From assembly GCA_036186865.1 (NCBI GenBank), contig AP025075.1, positions 23,091,686-23,155,685 on the forward strand: 64,000 nt of DNA. Direction: 5' to 3'. Position numbers and translations under genes: made by a program. The notes below the pieces were generated by a model. The model did no database searches. It was not told the DNA's origin and worked only from the letters and a program-made list of their open reading frames with translations. Shown here one piece after another: positions 43,991 through 55,619 of this stretch (positions are counted from its first letter, which is position 1; the number at the start of each line of letters is the position of its first letter). Source of the stretch: Eustoma russellianum. Taxonomy: Eukaryota > Streptophyta > Magnoliopsida > Gentianales > Gentianaceae.

Positions 43991-46900
43991 TTACCGCATA
44001 CGCAAGACCGCTGATGTGAGGTCCAAAGTGACTGCAGCACGAACCATAGGAGGCAGACTGGAGGAAGTAAAGTAGGAAGTGAGCGGCGACGCCATTGCAT
44101 GTTGAGCAAGGTAGTGTGCTGGCATATTGGCCTCTTGATATATATGATTAATGTCCAAGCTATTTTGAATAACCAGCATGTGTAGGAATCGGAGGTGGAA
44201 GTTGCCGAAGACAGGTTGTCGTTGACGTAAACGCTGCAACATTTGTGCACAGTCTGTCTCTATGATAAGCGTCCGATATAACGGAAGGAAATATAACAAT
44301 CCAAATAAAGCGGCCTGTATTTCAGCTAGCAATGGCGTACACGAAGGCAGACGGAATGATACGGGCCGTACACAAGCGCCATTAGAATCACGCAGTATGA
44401 CACCGGCTGCAGCATAGTGGCGTCCAACAGCTGCATCAACATTAAGTTTGAATCGTCCTGATGGAGGAGTGAGCCATTTTCACTTGGAGACGCGGAGAGT
44501 GAACCTTTTGGAGCCATGAAATCGGAGGAGAAGGTCCTGCGGCTATCTTGGAACCGTGGAGCGTATGAACCCACATGTCGATATCAAAATGGACTGCAGC
44601 CCGGAGTGTAGATATAGAAAAGTTTGTTTGGTCCCCATACACTAAACTAGCATAGCAACGCCATATGTTATATACCAAGATTCCAGGGACAACTATTTTA
44701 AGAACCCCATATATTGTAGCAGAAGAAGATCGATACCACCAAGACAATAAATATTGGCGTAGAGGAAGCGAAGTGAGGGAAACTCCTTGCAGCTCTGTCG
44801 CATAGAACGCCCATAGTAATCGAATTGGTGGACAATACAAGAAAATATGATCAACCATTGCCGAGTGTTGCTTGCAAAAGGGGCATTGCATAGGACGGGC
44901 GGCAGAATAACTTCCAATATAATCTTCAAATGGTAGAGCAGCATGGAACACTCGCCACAAGAATATCTTGATGGATGGCGAATGCTGTTTAAACCAAATA
45001 AACTTAGCTGAGAGCAATGTTGGTCTAGACGATCGACAGACATCATAAGCAGATTTTAGTGTGAATTCTCCCGAGGGCGAAGGTTGCCATGTGAGATGTG
45101 TATCCGAGCCTACTGTGTGCGAAAGACATACAGTATGAATGCGACAAATAAGCTTCCAGACTGGTGAATCCGGGAGACGTGGTTGAAAATCTCCCCTCCG
45201 TCCATATTTTGCATGCATATAACGACTCCATAAAGTGTCTTGTTTATGATATAACCACCATATCCTGCAGTGATATGCCCGCTGTAAAGCATTGAGGTCC
45301 CTTAGACCCAAGCCGCCTTCTTCAACTGGCAAAACAATGTTGGACCACGCAACCCAATGTCGTCGATCCCCCCAATAAAAAGTGGCCATTTTCCGGTGAA
45401 TCACTTTAATGATAGACTTTGGCAATCCTCCTGCCGCCATGACATGAAGGGGAAGCGCAGAAAGTACAAAGCGCAATAAAACTAAACGACCCACAGAAGA
45501 GAGAAGACGGAAATGCCAACCATGTAAACGGTCATCAAAATGCTGTAACAGAGTAGTGCAAAACTGAGATCGATTAATACCCTTGTGAAGATAGGAACCC
45601 AAGTATCGAAATGGCAATGCCGAAAGTCGCATCCCGAGTATTTCCTGTAATTTTCGAACTCGTCTTGTGGAGAGGCAAGCCGATGGAATAAGACTACTTT
45701 TTTGAAAATTTACCTTTTGACTAGACGCAGTTTCATATTCCGTTAAGAACCTTTTAAAATGACGTACATTACGCCGTGTGCCTTGCAGGAAAATAAGGAG
45801 ATCGTCTGCATAAGCTAAATGAGATATGGCAAATGGAATACGGCCAAGCCTAAACGGTTGTACACGGCCCGCAGCCACTAGCGATGATAACCCTCTGCTG
45901 AAACCCTCTGATGCTAGAATGAAAAGCAAAGGGAATAAAGGATCCCCCTGCTTAACCCCTCGCTGAGGACGAAATGTTGGTGAAGGCTCACCATTAATCA
46001 AAACGGATAACGTAGTGGCACGAAATGATTGAGGATGAGCCGAGTGAAAAATCCTGAAAAACCAAACTGTATCAAGAGACGCTCCAGATAATCCCAACTG
46101 ACCTGATCAAAAGCTTTCATCATATCCAATTTCAGGCATAAATGTGGAGGTCCACTATCCAACATATGAACAAGTTCTCTTGCCAGTAAAACTTGTGTTG
46201 AAATATCATACCCAGGAAGGAAGCCCGTTTGTTCTGGAGAAATGAGCTTTGGAAGAAGCAGTCCCAATCGTGTCGCTATAATGCGGGTGCACACTTTACT
46301 TAGGAAATTTGTCAGACAGATGGGTCGAAAATTGCTGAAAGTCTGCGGAGATGACGTATTGGGTATGAAAGTAATTAATGCGCTAGCCATAACAGATGGC
46401 TGCGGAATAGCAAAGAAAAATTCCTGCACAGCCTTAACCACATCAGAATGTATGACCGACCAACAGGAACGATAAAACATACCATGGAAACCATCCGGGC
46501 CAGCTGCACTGTGAGGGTCCAGTTGCCATACAGCATCCTTAACTTCAACAACTGTAGGAAGTCGCGTCAACGTAATATTGTCCTCGTCTGTTAGCAGCCG
46601 AGGGATGTGCGAAAGGATAGTAGAATGATTCTGCGTTGATGCTGATGCAAACAACTCAGTATAAAAAGAGACCGCTGCTGCCATGATGTCGGACGAGTCT
46701 GTTATTAATTGGCTCTCTGCATCGCGTATATTCTGAATACGCAAGAGTGTCCGCTTCCCTTTTACGATAGAATGGAAGAACTTTGTATTTGCATCACCTT
46801 CACTAAGCCATTTAATTCTAGCTTTTTGCTTCCAGAAAAGTAATTCAGAGGTGGATGCTCTTAGATATTCGGCCTTGGATCTATGATATTCAGCCCTGGT

Positions 46901-47848
46901 TTCTTCAGTTGGTTGGGCATCAAAAGCTGCCTCTGCAAAAGTATGTTGAGTCTCCGCATGTTTGAGATTATTGAAAATATTGCCAAAGATGTCTTTATTC
47001 CACCGTTGAATATCCTTTTTGAATGAGAATAACTTTTTATAGAAACCATACATACCGCCAGTCGTAGGATATGATAACCATGCCTGCTTCATATAAGTAT
47101 GAAAATCTGAGTGATGTAACCAGGCATCCAAAAACCGGAATGTGCGCTTGCGATTAGCCACACACTGCTGACACGCAATGAGCAATGGCATATGATCAGA
47201 GGCAACCCTCGGCAGATGTGATAACTGCAGCTCCGCAAAACTGTCCTGAAAGGAAGAATTGATAAAAAACCAATCTAATCTGCGTCTTATACGGCCAAGA
47301 CCTCTCCCATCTGCCCAAGTAAATCTAGAGCCTTGGTGCGGAGGCGCCATGAGAGAGCACTGTTCGATACAGTCATTAAAATCTTGTAATGCTGATAAAG
47401 ATGGAGTAGACCGTCCACTATGGTCCTCTAATGTTCGAAAAGTATTAAAATCACCACCAACCATCCAAGGCAGATTACACAAACTAGCAAAATCACACAA
47501 CGACTGCCAAAGTGTGCGTCCCTGTATAGGCGTATGTTTGGCATAGACCACCGAAAATATAAACGTCCATTGTAGAGAAATGGACTGAAGGGTAAAATGC
47601 ACCACCTGATCCTGATCCTGAGTATGAAGTAAACGAAACTCAACATCGCGCCAAAACAACCATATACGATGCGACTGTGAAGCATAAGAATGTGTAAAAC
47701 CAAGCTGCAACATAAATCTACGTATGCTGGAAGGAGTATGCTTGGGCTTTAGCAAAGCTAGCAATTGTAAACGATGCTCTAAAATCAATTGTTTTAATCT
47801 AGGCAAAGAGGCACGCATGCCCCGGATATTCCAAACTAGTGTATTCAT
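43991..47848 (-). pseudogene. LINE ORF2: endonuclease, reverse transcriptase, RNase H
   Basis: Start ATG at 47848 overlaps the ORF1 stop. Endonuclease: VWNIRGMR at the N-terminus, GGDFNTF near residue 130 and SDHMPLL near residue 215 are kept, but the catalytic-glutamate position reads LLKPKH (lysine). RT: AAGPDGFHG, FIPNTSSPQTFSNFRPICL, KLDMMKAFDQVSWDYL, then after a frameshift near 46050 RGVKQGDPLFPLLF and the catalytic LAYADDLLIF. A zinc-binding CPFCKQHSAMVDHIFLYC follows. RNase H after another shift near 44440: KLNVDAAVG, LLAEIQAALFGL and IETDCAQML (D-E-D). Needed for target-primed reverse transcription; two frameshifts make this copy inactive. Confidence 0.88.
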
Positions 47849-49131
47849 TGAGAAAGAGAGGTACTTCCCTGGAAGATGTGAGAAGCGCTACGTGTTAAGA
47901 TCGTGGAAGGTGGAAGAGGCGGTAAATCTTTACGAGCCCTGCGCTTACGCTGTGGCACCACTGGTATGAATTCTGTCGCAGTTTCGTTATCTGTCAAACG
48001 TGATATCAAAACCTCCTCATCCGGGGATGGTGGTATACACTGCATTCGACGGGCAACGTCTTCTGAAACATGCGAAATATCCTCGACCGAACCCTCTATG
48101 GGAAAATCCGTGTCAGACGAATGACCTGTGTCCACGTGGGTTGGCTCAATGGGTAGTTGCTGATCCGCAGCATCACAATATTCCTCTTCAGGGTGGGCAG
48201 TGGCAGTGAGAGGATGGGTTGGATCCGATGGAGGGGTATCTTCCTCAGCTTGTGTTTCCGCCATTGGCGAGTAGTGACCAGCCCGAGCAGATGGTGACCT
48301 CGGGTTGAGACAAATTCGGTTCCGTCACCCGCTTCTTGATTGGGGTCCAGCATTGCCGCGGTGGACGATCTGGCTTTGGTGGAGGAGGTGGCGGGGGAGG
48401 AGGCGGCGGTGGGGGGACCGTACCATTTTCCTTAGTTGGACATGCAGCTGCTGCATGACCCAATCTGTGACATGATGTACAGAACAATGGGAGATCCTCG
48501 TAAACTATTGATTGTAAGATCAATCTTCCCTTTGCCTGCAAATAAATTTTTTGGGGCAAACCCTGTGATACATCAACCTCAACACAGACCCGAGCCACTG
48601 ATGGACGCAAGCCATCTAAAGTGGCGACATCCAATTTCAATGGTGTTCCAATCGGCCGAACGATTTCAAAAAGGGCTGCACGATGATGTAGATGGATCGG
48701 TAACGATGGCAGCGCAACCCAGACTGGAACAATAGGAACATCAGCGCTTGGATCAAAATCTACTGTCCACTTTGTAATCCTCATATGACACCCAGAAATA
48801 TTCCATGAACGACGATAAAAGCAGCGCAAGTAATCCGCTTCATTGCGGAAATTCAGTAGGATATGCGATTGATCAATCAATGTGATGCGTAAATCTTGAT
48901 GAAAGCCAATTTTTTCAAAAACCTCACGTATAATTTTTAGAGGTGGCCTGCCATACCAAAAAGTGCAACCAAAGAATACCTGTAGGGTTCAGCCAATGCA
49001 TCAATTTCAGCGTCAAGAAAAGATATCTACGGGAGACCTTTATATCTGGAAACCGATTTCGGCGCAATGTCGATATTGCCTGAAGATCCTGCGCCGGCGA
49101 CGACCGCAGCAAAACTTGGTGCAGTCGTCAT
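47845..49131 (-). pseudogene. LINE ORF1: DUF4283-like domain and CCHC knuckle
   Basis: RNA-binding gag-like protein of plant L1s. Start at ATG 49131 (MTTAPSFAAVVAG). A stop near 49030 and a shift near 48930 precede the main run (48915-48245): LLNFRNEADYLRCF, FDPSADVPIVPVWVALPSLP, PQKIYLQAKGRLILQ, and the knuckle CTSCHRLGHAAAAC, followed by a run of 13 prolines. A further frameshift near 48250 leads to the acidic tail 48264-47845, which ends RKRRARKDLPPLPPS. The same basic tail is found in the small LINE at 49509-49795. Confidence 0.82.
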
Positions 49132-49350
49132 GATCGTCGCGATGCCAGTAGCGGGGAAAAAAACCGTCAAAATCAAAAGCAGGGAATTGAGATAGCAATG
49201 AGAAGGCAGGAATGATCGGAAATAAGCAGCGAAAGGAAGGAAATCAGCCGGCGGCGGCGGCTAGTGCCGCCGGGGTTCGCGATCGCCAGAGGGAATCATC
49301 CTCGTATATCATATAGAAGATTATTTGCAGAATCCATTCCTTCTGCCTCA

Positions 49351-49355
49351 GACAG

Positions 49356-49407
<52 letters not shown>

Positions 49408-49508
49408 CTCTCTCTCTATATATATACACATGTATATATATATGTGTATATATCTATATATATATATATATGTATACATATATATATATATGTATATATA
49501 TGGATGTT
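49351..49508. repeat. TA/CA microsatellite between two LINE copies
   Basis: (TA)n, a (CA)11 run near 49372-49393, (CT)n and compound TATATG units. No coding value. Confidence 0.9.
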
Positions 49509-49795
49509 TTTTTATAAACGGAAGGATGCCTTCCGGACTTTATTTATGCATCAAATATCCCGCGTTAAATGGCCGAGGGTAGCCGTTACTACAAACTAAA
49601 ATAAAAGAAAACGAAATCAAATGATCAGTCGTGGGACTGCTAATCTATCTATATTTCAAAAGAACGATGACTTCCCCGTCTAGTAACCATTGAGGATGGT
49701 GGAGGTGGTGGAAGATCCTTCCGAGCTCTGCGCTTTTTCCGAGAAAGTTCGGTAAGAAGAGTCCCGCCACAAGTCGATGTCATGCGACAATCCAT
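49509..49795 (-). mobile_element. Short LINE-derived element: ORF1 tail joined to a 3' UTR
   Basis: On the minus strand codons like those at the end of LINE ORF1 (KKRRARKDLPPPPPSS, stop at 49649-49651) are followed directly by a 140-base 3' UTR ending aaagtccggaaggcatcctt and ccgtttataaaaaaac. ORF2 is absent. The end shares ccttccgtt with the large LINE. It may be an internally deleted LINE or a member of an ORF1-only family, 5' truncated at 49795. Confidence 0.6.
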
Positions 49796-49817
49796 ATCAT
49801 ATGTATATATATAGATG

Positions 49818-49849
<32 letters not shown>

Positions 49850-49922
49850 TGCATATATACATATATATAGACCCACATACACATATGCATATATATAGAC
49901 ACACATACACATATATGTATGT
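49796..49922. repeat. TA-rich microsatellite
   Basis: atatatatg / cacatacaca compound repeat flanking the small LINE on the other side, so the LINE lies inside a once continuous microsatellite tract. Confidence 0.85.
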
Positions 49923-50768
49923 GATGGGTGTGCCTTATATTCATCTGAGTTGAGCCTTGGCCCGTAACGACAATCTCAGAGCAGGACCATAAACACAGGC
50001 CTAAATGACCAATACATGTAACTCAAAGATCTTATGGGTCCTTAGGATGCTCTTCGAGGCATTGCCAGAATACATCAAGAGTGACGTGCCTCGGGGTGTA
50101 AGTGAAGTAGTGAACTTGCAGACTCCGTATGCAAGAATATATGTTTAGTTTAAGAGTTTAATCAAATGAACGGTGGAAAGACATTCATAATGGACTCGCG
50201 TAAAATTTTTGACCCTTTCAACCAAATTTCTATTATACTCGGTTCACTATGAAGACGACATAAATTGTAATTAAATGGCAAATCTATTTTTTCAACCCTA
50301 TTTTTTCTTCCATTTGCAATGTGTAAAAGGAAGAGGCGGTTAAAAAAAATTAAAACGACAATTTTTCCATATAGGTCATGGGAACGGGACTTGGACTTAA
50401 GGCAGCAAATTTGAATTCGGTTTAGATTCTCTGTCCAATATGAATAAGCCAAGAAGTACATTTAATACAAACGGAAAAGAATAAATTACAATGAAAACTT
50501 TTACACATAAGATATAAAAATGAGACACATAATTAGGACATAAAATCTGAACCATATTGCCAGCTCAACCGACCCCATTTTACAAAAGCTATTGCCGCAG
50601 GGAATCATTTTTATCGCCAGATCCAGTTCGCCCTTATACTGATACGAAAGTCTGGCAATACAATACATAAGAGCATGTTAAATATAGTACTGGAATACAA
50701 ATTATGTTTTACAATTTGTTAAATGGAAGCCATGGTTAATCAATAAAATAAAAATAAAATTACGCCTC
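49923..50768. other. Intergenic stretch, nothing recognised
   Basis: No domain or terminal repeat was recognised on either strand. A minus-strand frame of 99 codons (50461-50162) has no similarity I know. The bases gcctc at 50764-50768 are the left flank of the K element. Confidence 0.4.
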
Positions 50769-52089
50769 TGATGGGATATGACATGTTTTGATGAAGTTAA
50801 AAGATGTTTTGAAAAAGGTAAAAATGAAATCAACACTTGGGATTTGAAGCAAAGTGAGAAAAACGTACCATGGGACATTGATCTCTCACATGCATCGATC
50901 GATGTACACATCAGTCTCTCAGGAAGAGATATTGATTGATCTATGTAAGACTTGTGCAAAGTTGAAAGTTTCTGTGAGACATAGATCTCTAAAATCATGG
51001 ACATCGATCGATCGATGCATACATCAATCTCTAGAAGAATAGACATCGATCGATCGATGTATGAAAGATCAAACCTGGAAACTTTCTGTGAGACATCGAT
51101 CTCTAACTATGGGACATCGATCGATCTCGATGTATACATCAGTCTCTCAAGTAAGAGACATGGATCGATCGATGTACTGTAGAATTCAAATTCTTTTTTG
51201 AACGTTGGAACAAAATACAAGGGAGATTTAAGATGTTTTCTCTCTCCAATCTTGCTTTAATTTCTTGTGGACTTTATTCCAACATAATACATGCTTCCTT
51301 GACTATTTTATCCATGTCTAAGATTCTCTAGGGTGGCTATTAAGGATCAAATCACTCCATAAGGTGGCTAAAGGCTATTTTCGATTTTTCAAGACTTGGA
51401 GATTGACTTGAAGACATGGTGAAGACTCCAAAACGTGGTGAACTCCTTCTATAAATGGATGAAGCATAGATGAAGCAAAAAACACTTTCACCATCATCAA
51501 GCTTCATTATTCATTGTGGTATGCTTCTCTCATATTTGTAAAAGTGCTTAAAGTTTGTTAAGCCTTTCTTTGTTCTTCATTGTTGTATATTGAGAGATAG
51601 AGAGTCTAACACAAGAGGAACCACAAATATTTGATCTCTTGCTTGTGTTTAGACTAGTGAGAAAGTGTGAACCCTACTATTTTCTTCAACCCACTGTGAG
51701 AAAGTTCTTGAAGAGAACTTTGTTGAAGTTGTGAGGTAGCAAGAAGTTGTTTTTGCTTAGAGCTGTAGTTATACAAGTGTATTTTGTGCAAGAATTTGTT
51801 ATTGTGGTTGCTTACACTAAGGTGTTAGTTTAAGTGTTGCAGTGGTTGTTCTTATTAACGTTTAATAAGATGAGTAGTTGTCGAAAATCCACTTTAGTAA
51901 CAATGTGGTAGTGGAGTAGAATCATTTACGATTCGAACCAATCTATATTTGGTGTACTCATTCATTGCCTCTCATCTCCATTCTTGCTTTGATTTTGAAT
52001 TTCATTTGAGTTGAGCCAAACAAGAAAATTCTACAAAATTGCCAAACACTCTATTCATCCCCCCTGTAGAGCGTGTTACGGACCTAACA
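50769..52089 (+). repeat. K element 5' LTR
   Basis: Starts TGATGGGATATG (TGTTGGGATATT in the 3' copy) and ends GACCTAACA. ATCGATCG array at about 50880-51175. A likely TATA box ctataaatgg lies at 51450. The tail matches the K solo LTR at 18643-20049. Confidence 0.88.
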
Positions 52090-52092
52090 ATT

Positions 52093-52106
52093 AGTATCAG
52101 AGCCTA
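52093..52106 (+). promoter_or_regulatory. Primer binding site of the K element
   Basis: AGTATCAGAGCC three bases after the LTR, one change from the TGGTATCAGAGCC initiator-tRNA-Met site seen in element R. Confidence 0.8.
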
Positions 52107-52152
52107 ACCTTGATTCCCTGGCCAATCTTTGCAAGTAGCAAGGTTAAAGATC

Positions 52153-52938
52153 ATGGAAATGACAACCTCTTCATCCTACACTTCAACTTCCATGCCAACT
52201 GCACTATTCTTAGGATCAAATACTAAAGCACCTGTGTTTGATGCCCAAAACTATTCTTTGTGGAAATTTTGAATGATCAATCATTTGAAAGACTGTGGAT
52301 TTGATATATGAAGAGTCGTCAAAGGAATCCAAGTTCCTATGATTACCAATTCAAAAAGAGAATCAATGTTCAAAGATGAGGATGACTACACCGATGAAGA
52401 GAAGATAAACTTTGCCATCAATGGCAAAGCATTCAATATTCTCTCAAGTGTTCTTACCATCACCGAGCTCATAAGACTCCAAGGTCTTGAAACAGCCCAT
52501 GAAACATAGAAAAGGCTCGAAGTGATACACGAAGGGACTGAGCAAATAAGAATGGCCAAAAGTCTTATGCTCATGAAGGAATATGAAATGTTCGGGATGA
52601 AGAGCGATGAAAAGATTGAGGAGACAATCGACCGATTCACACGAATAGTGAATCAACTTTCCATAGTAGATAAGAAAATCTCAAACGAGGACCTTGTCTC
52701 AAAACTCCTCAACTCTTTGCCAAGAGAATGGACACCAAAAGTCACTGCCATCATTGAATCAAAGAATCTTAAGACTCTTACACTTAACGAGCTATCCGGT
52801 AATCTTCTTACTCATGAAATTCTTATTGATGAACAAAATAGGATGAACCCTATCAATCCCACACCAACACCACACAAAGGATTGGTGGTAGAATCTGATG
52901 AATTGGATGAGGAAGTTGTAGAGAAAAAGGGGTTTGAG
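52153..52938 (+). pseudogene. K element gag (UBN2 family), first part
   Basis: ATG 52153 after the PBS. Contains APVFDAQNYSLWKF, FAINGKAFNILSSVL, LEVIHEGTEQIRMAKS, EETIDRFTRIVNQL and LLNSLPREWTPKVTAIIESK, closely parallel to the R gag. Three stops (near 52270, 52308 and 52508). It ends where the solo LTR inserts; a short continuation lies at 54832-55000. Confidence 0.85.
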
Positions 52939-54830
52939 TGATTTCAAAATACATGATTTAAACGTGCATGACATATTGCATAAAAACATGCATGACATAT
53001 TGCATAAAACTTGCCTTATATAGTTCTTATATGATGTTTCCGTACTAATAAGCCTTGAAGCTTTAAATCTTACATCAAATGGCAAATATTTGTTGTGTTT
53101 GAACTATTTTCAGGTGCCACCATTAATGAACTAAACTAGTTCATTAAGTGAAGTACATAGTTAAATAAACTAAGCAGTTCATTAAATGGAGAAATATTTG
53201 GAGAAGGCATAAATGCAACAAACATGGAAATGGAAAGTTTGACAAAGTTTACCAAAATGAAATTTAGCACATGTATAAGTCCTCTTACATGCCAATTGCA
53301 GCCTTGATGGAGCCTATGTGGAGCTTAGTTGGAATCTTGATTGGTGGAGAATATGCCGCACAAGGTTAGTGATATAAAAGAGGGCACTACACAATGTAAC
53401 AATTCAAAGGATTTGAAAAATAGCCACATGCTGAAAACTTTCAGCACATGGCATAAGACGGCCAATTTCTTGATTTTAATGCACCCTAATTTGCTTCCCA
53501 AATTGAAGGGAATGAACGGTGATTGTTTGAAAACATTTTGAATTCCTTTTGGCATATGTTTTGTAAGTTATTCTCAGATTTTACAGCTCAATAAAATGAT
53601 GACAAATTGGACCAATCATCAAGTGCCAAGTAAGCAAGGCCAAGTCATCTCTCCAATCATAGTGTGTCATGTAAGCAAGATGGTGTCATTTCTACACAAG
53701 GTAATCTTCCAAGGGCATTAATAGAATTATGAAGGATGGAAGAACCCTAGTGGGGGCGGCCACTTTAGCTTAAAAAGAAGAGAGGTAGTGCAAACAAAAG
53801 CAAGACAACTCTCATTTTCTCTCAAGTGCAAAAGGATCCTCTACTCTCTTCTTCTACATTTCTTTCTTCTTCTTCCTCTCTCAAGCCTATTGTTCATATA
53901 TTCAAAATATTGTATAGGCTTTGATTATACCATCCACAATCATACATTATTGTAAAAGGTTGGTCAAGGTGTGATCAAACCTTCATTCAATAGGTGTTCA
54001 TGATCCAGTGTGCTTGATTGTATCGTTTGTAAAAGGGTGGAGTTGGTGTGTAACTCCAGCAACCCTTATGGTAAGGTATTATCTTATGTTTAGTGATAAC
54101 CGAGGAAGGTGTCCTCGAAGACCAGATTAGGTTGATTTAACCGAACCAGTATAAAATCCTTGGTATCTTTACTTTCAGCACTTTACTTTCGATTTCCAGC
54201 ATTTTGCATCAACTTCATTGGAAGAGTAAAAATAACAAACGACTTTCAAAAATCGTAAAATGTTTCAAAAACATAGCCACGCCTCTTAGTTTTCATTTGG
54301 AGCAAGTTTTAACTCATTTGGACAAGTATAAGTCAATCAAACTTGAATAGTTATGAGACTAGTGTAATCTGACTTTCAGAGTTGCGAAAGTTGAGAACGT
54401 CAACGTGGTTGACATACTTTCCAAAGGAATTTTCAAAAACTGCTTCAAATCATTAAAATAAATATCTTAAGGGGTTTGTCATGAAATTATCAGACCATTT
54501 GGAGTTATAAATAAGTTGGAATAAATTTTTCAAGTTGGAGTACGGTTTCTGGCAGATTCGCGCAATGTGACCAAAAACAAATTTTCAAAGAGTTAGGAGT
54601 TGAATTTTAATTTAAACTTGTCATGAGCTACTCCGAACATCTGAGAGTAGAATCTCACCAAATTTTGTAATTTTTGGAGGTCTTTAACTAGGTCGTTTAA
54701 TTATTTCAAATCACGATCTGAAAACAGGAAATGTCTTCAGAAGTGGGGTTTTTGGGCCAAACGCTTTTTAAAAAAGATTTTCCGCACACACTATTCAACC
54801 CCCCTATAGTAGTGCTATACTGGTCCTACA
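52939..54830 (+). repeat. Third Sirevirus-type solo LTR nested in K gag
   Basis: Begins TGATTTCAAAATAC inside the gag frame and ends ctattcaacccccctatagt plus GGTCCTACA, a tail resembling the ends of the R and K LTRs. Gag-like coding resumes right after. No exact TSD is visible (ttgag versus caagt), so the limits may be off by a few bases. AT-rich with no gene inside; ctctctcaagcctattgttc-type pyrimidine runs occur near 53860-53890. Confidence 0.65.
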
Positions 54831-54831
54831 C

Positions 54832-55619
54832 AAGTTTTAGAATTTCAACATGAAGTGGAATATTTGAAGAACAAACTTGCAAGATTCAAAGCCAAAATGA
54901 AGGCGTGCATCCCAGGCCTAGCTTTCTCATCAAACGAGGATTAGGACTATGATTCCTCAATTCCCATTGCCCTTAGTATTTCTAGCCTAGAATGACTATC
55001 GTATCTAGTTCTTCTTTAGTTTAATGGTTTTTCATAATTTCAAAAAGCGGGAGAAGTATTATGCTTGATGCTATTCTTTGCTTGATATGCTTTTACATTG
55101 CTTGATATGCATGCTTAGTTGCTTGTGAAGTACATTGAGATATTTTGCTATTGCTTGAGAAGTACATTGAGATATTGAGATATTTTTCTATTTCGTGATA
55201 TGCAAATGAACATGCTTAAGTGCTTGAGAAGTTCATTGGAGTAAAATTCGTATATTTTGCTTACTATGAAATAAAACACATTGGTATTTGTTAACATGCT
55301 TTACTGCTTAATAGATATGAAATGATTACTTGCTTGAAATATAAATAGCAATTTTAGCATACTTGGCACACATGTGGAAAAGTCAAATATATGTTGATTA
55401 TTTAAAAAAAATGAAAACATAGCTTGATTTTGATGTATGATTGGTTAAGGGGAAGTTCTTGACATGATCACTGAGTACACGATGTTAGGGGAGCATAAAA
55501 CGCATGAACAAAGAGGGAGATTGAAATTCCATGTTTTTGAAGCCATTAGATAACTCAAATATAAATGCAAAAACATCTTTTAAAAATCTTGGTTTTGGAA
55601 TCATCAAAAAGGGGGAGAT
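54832..55619 (+). pseudogene. K gag continuation and 3' non-coding region with repeated purine tracts
   Basis: Starts with gag-type codons (EFQHEVEYLKNKLARFKAKM) up to stops near 54945. The rest has repeated tgcttgatatgc / gcttgagaagtacattgagat units (55070-55220) and two purine tracts: aaaaagcgggagaag at 55043 and aaaaagggggagat at 55606. Multiple purine tracts before the 3' LTR are a described Sirevirus feature. Confidence 0.6.

Larger units (their letters stand above)
43138..49350 (-). mobile_element. Nearly full-length L1-type LINE with C-terminal RNase H
   Basis: Minus-strand order: 5' UTR (49350-49132), ORF1 with DUF4283-like domain and zinc knuckle, ORF2 with endonuclease, RT and RNase H, and a 3' UTR of about 850 bases with three hairpins. 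Both ends lie in TA-rich microsatellite. The RNase H places it in the plant L1 group with acquired RNase H. ORF1 and ORF2 each carry a few lesions; otherwise well preserved. Confidence 0.88.

Noticed and set aside
52522..52941. Independent host gene starting at 52522
   Set aside because: It is the continuation of the K gag after a stop and matches the R gag segment by segment.
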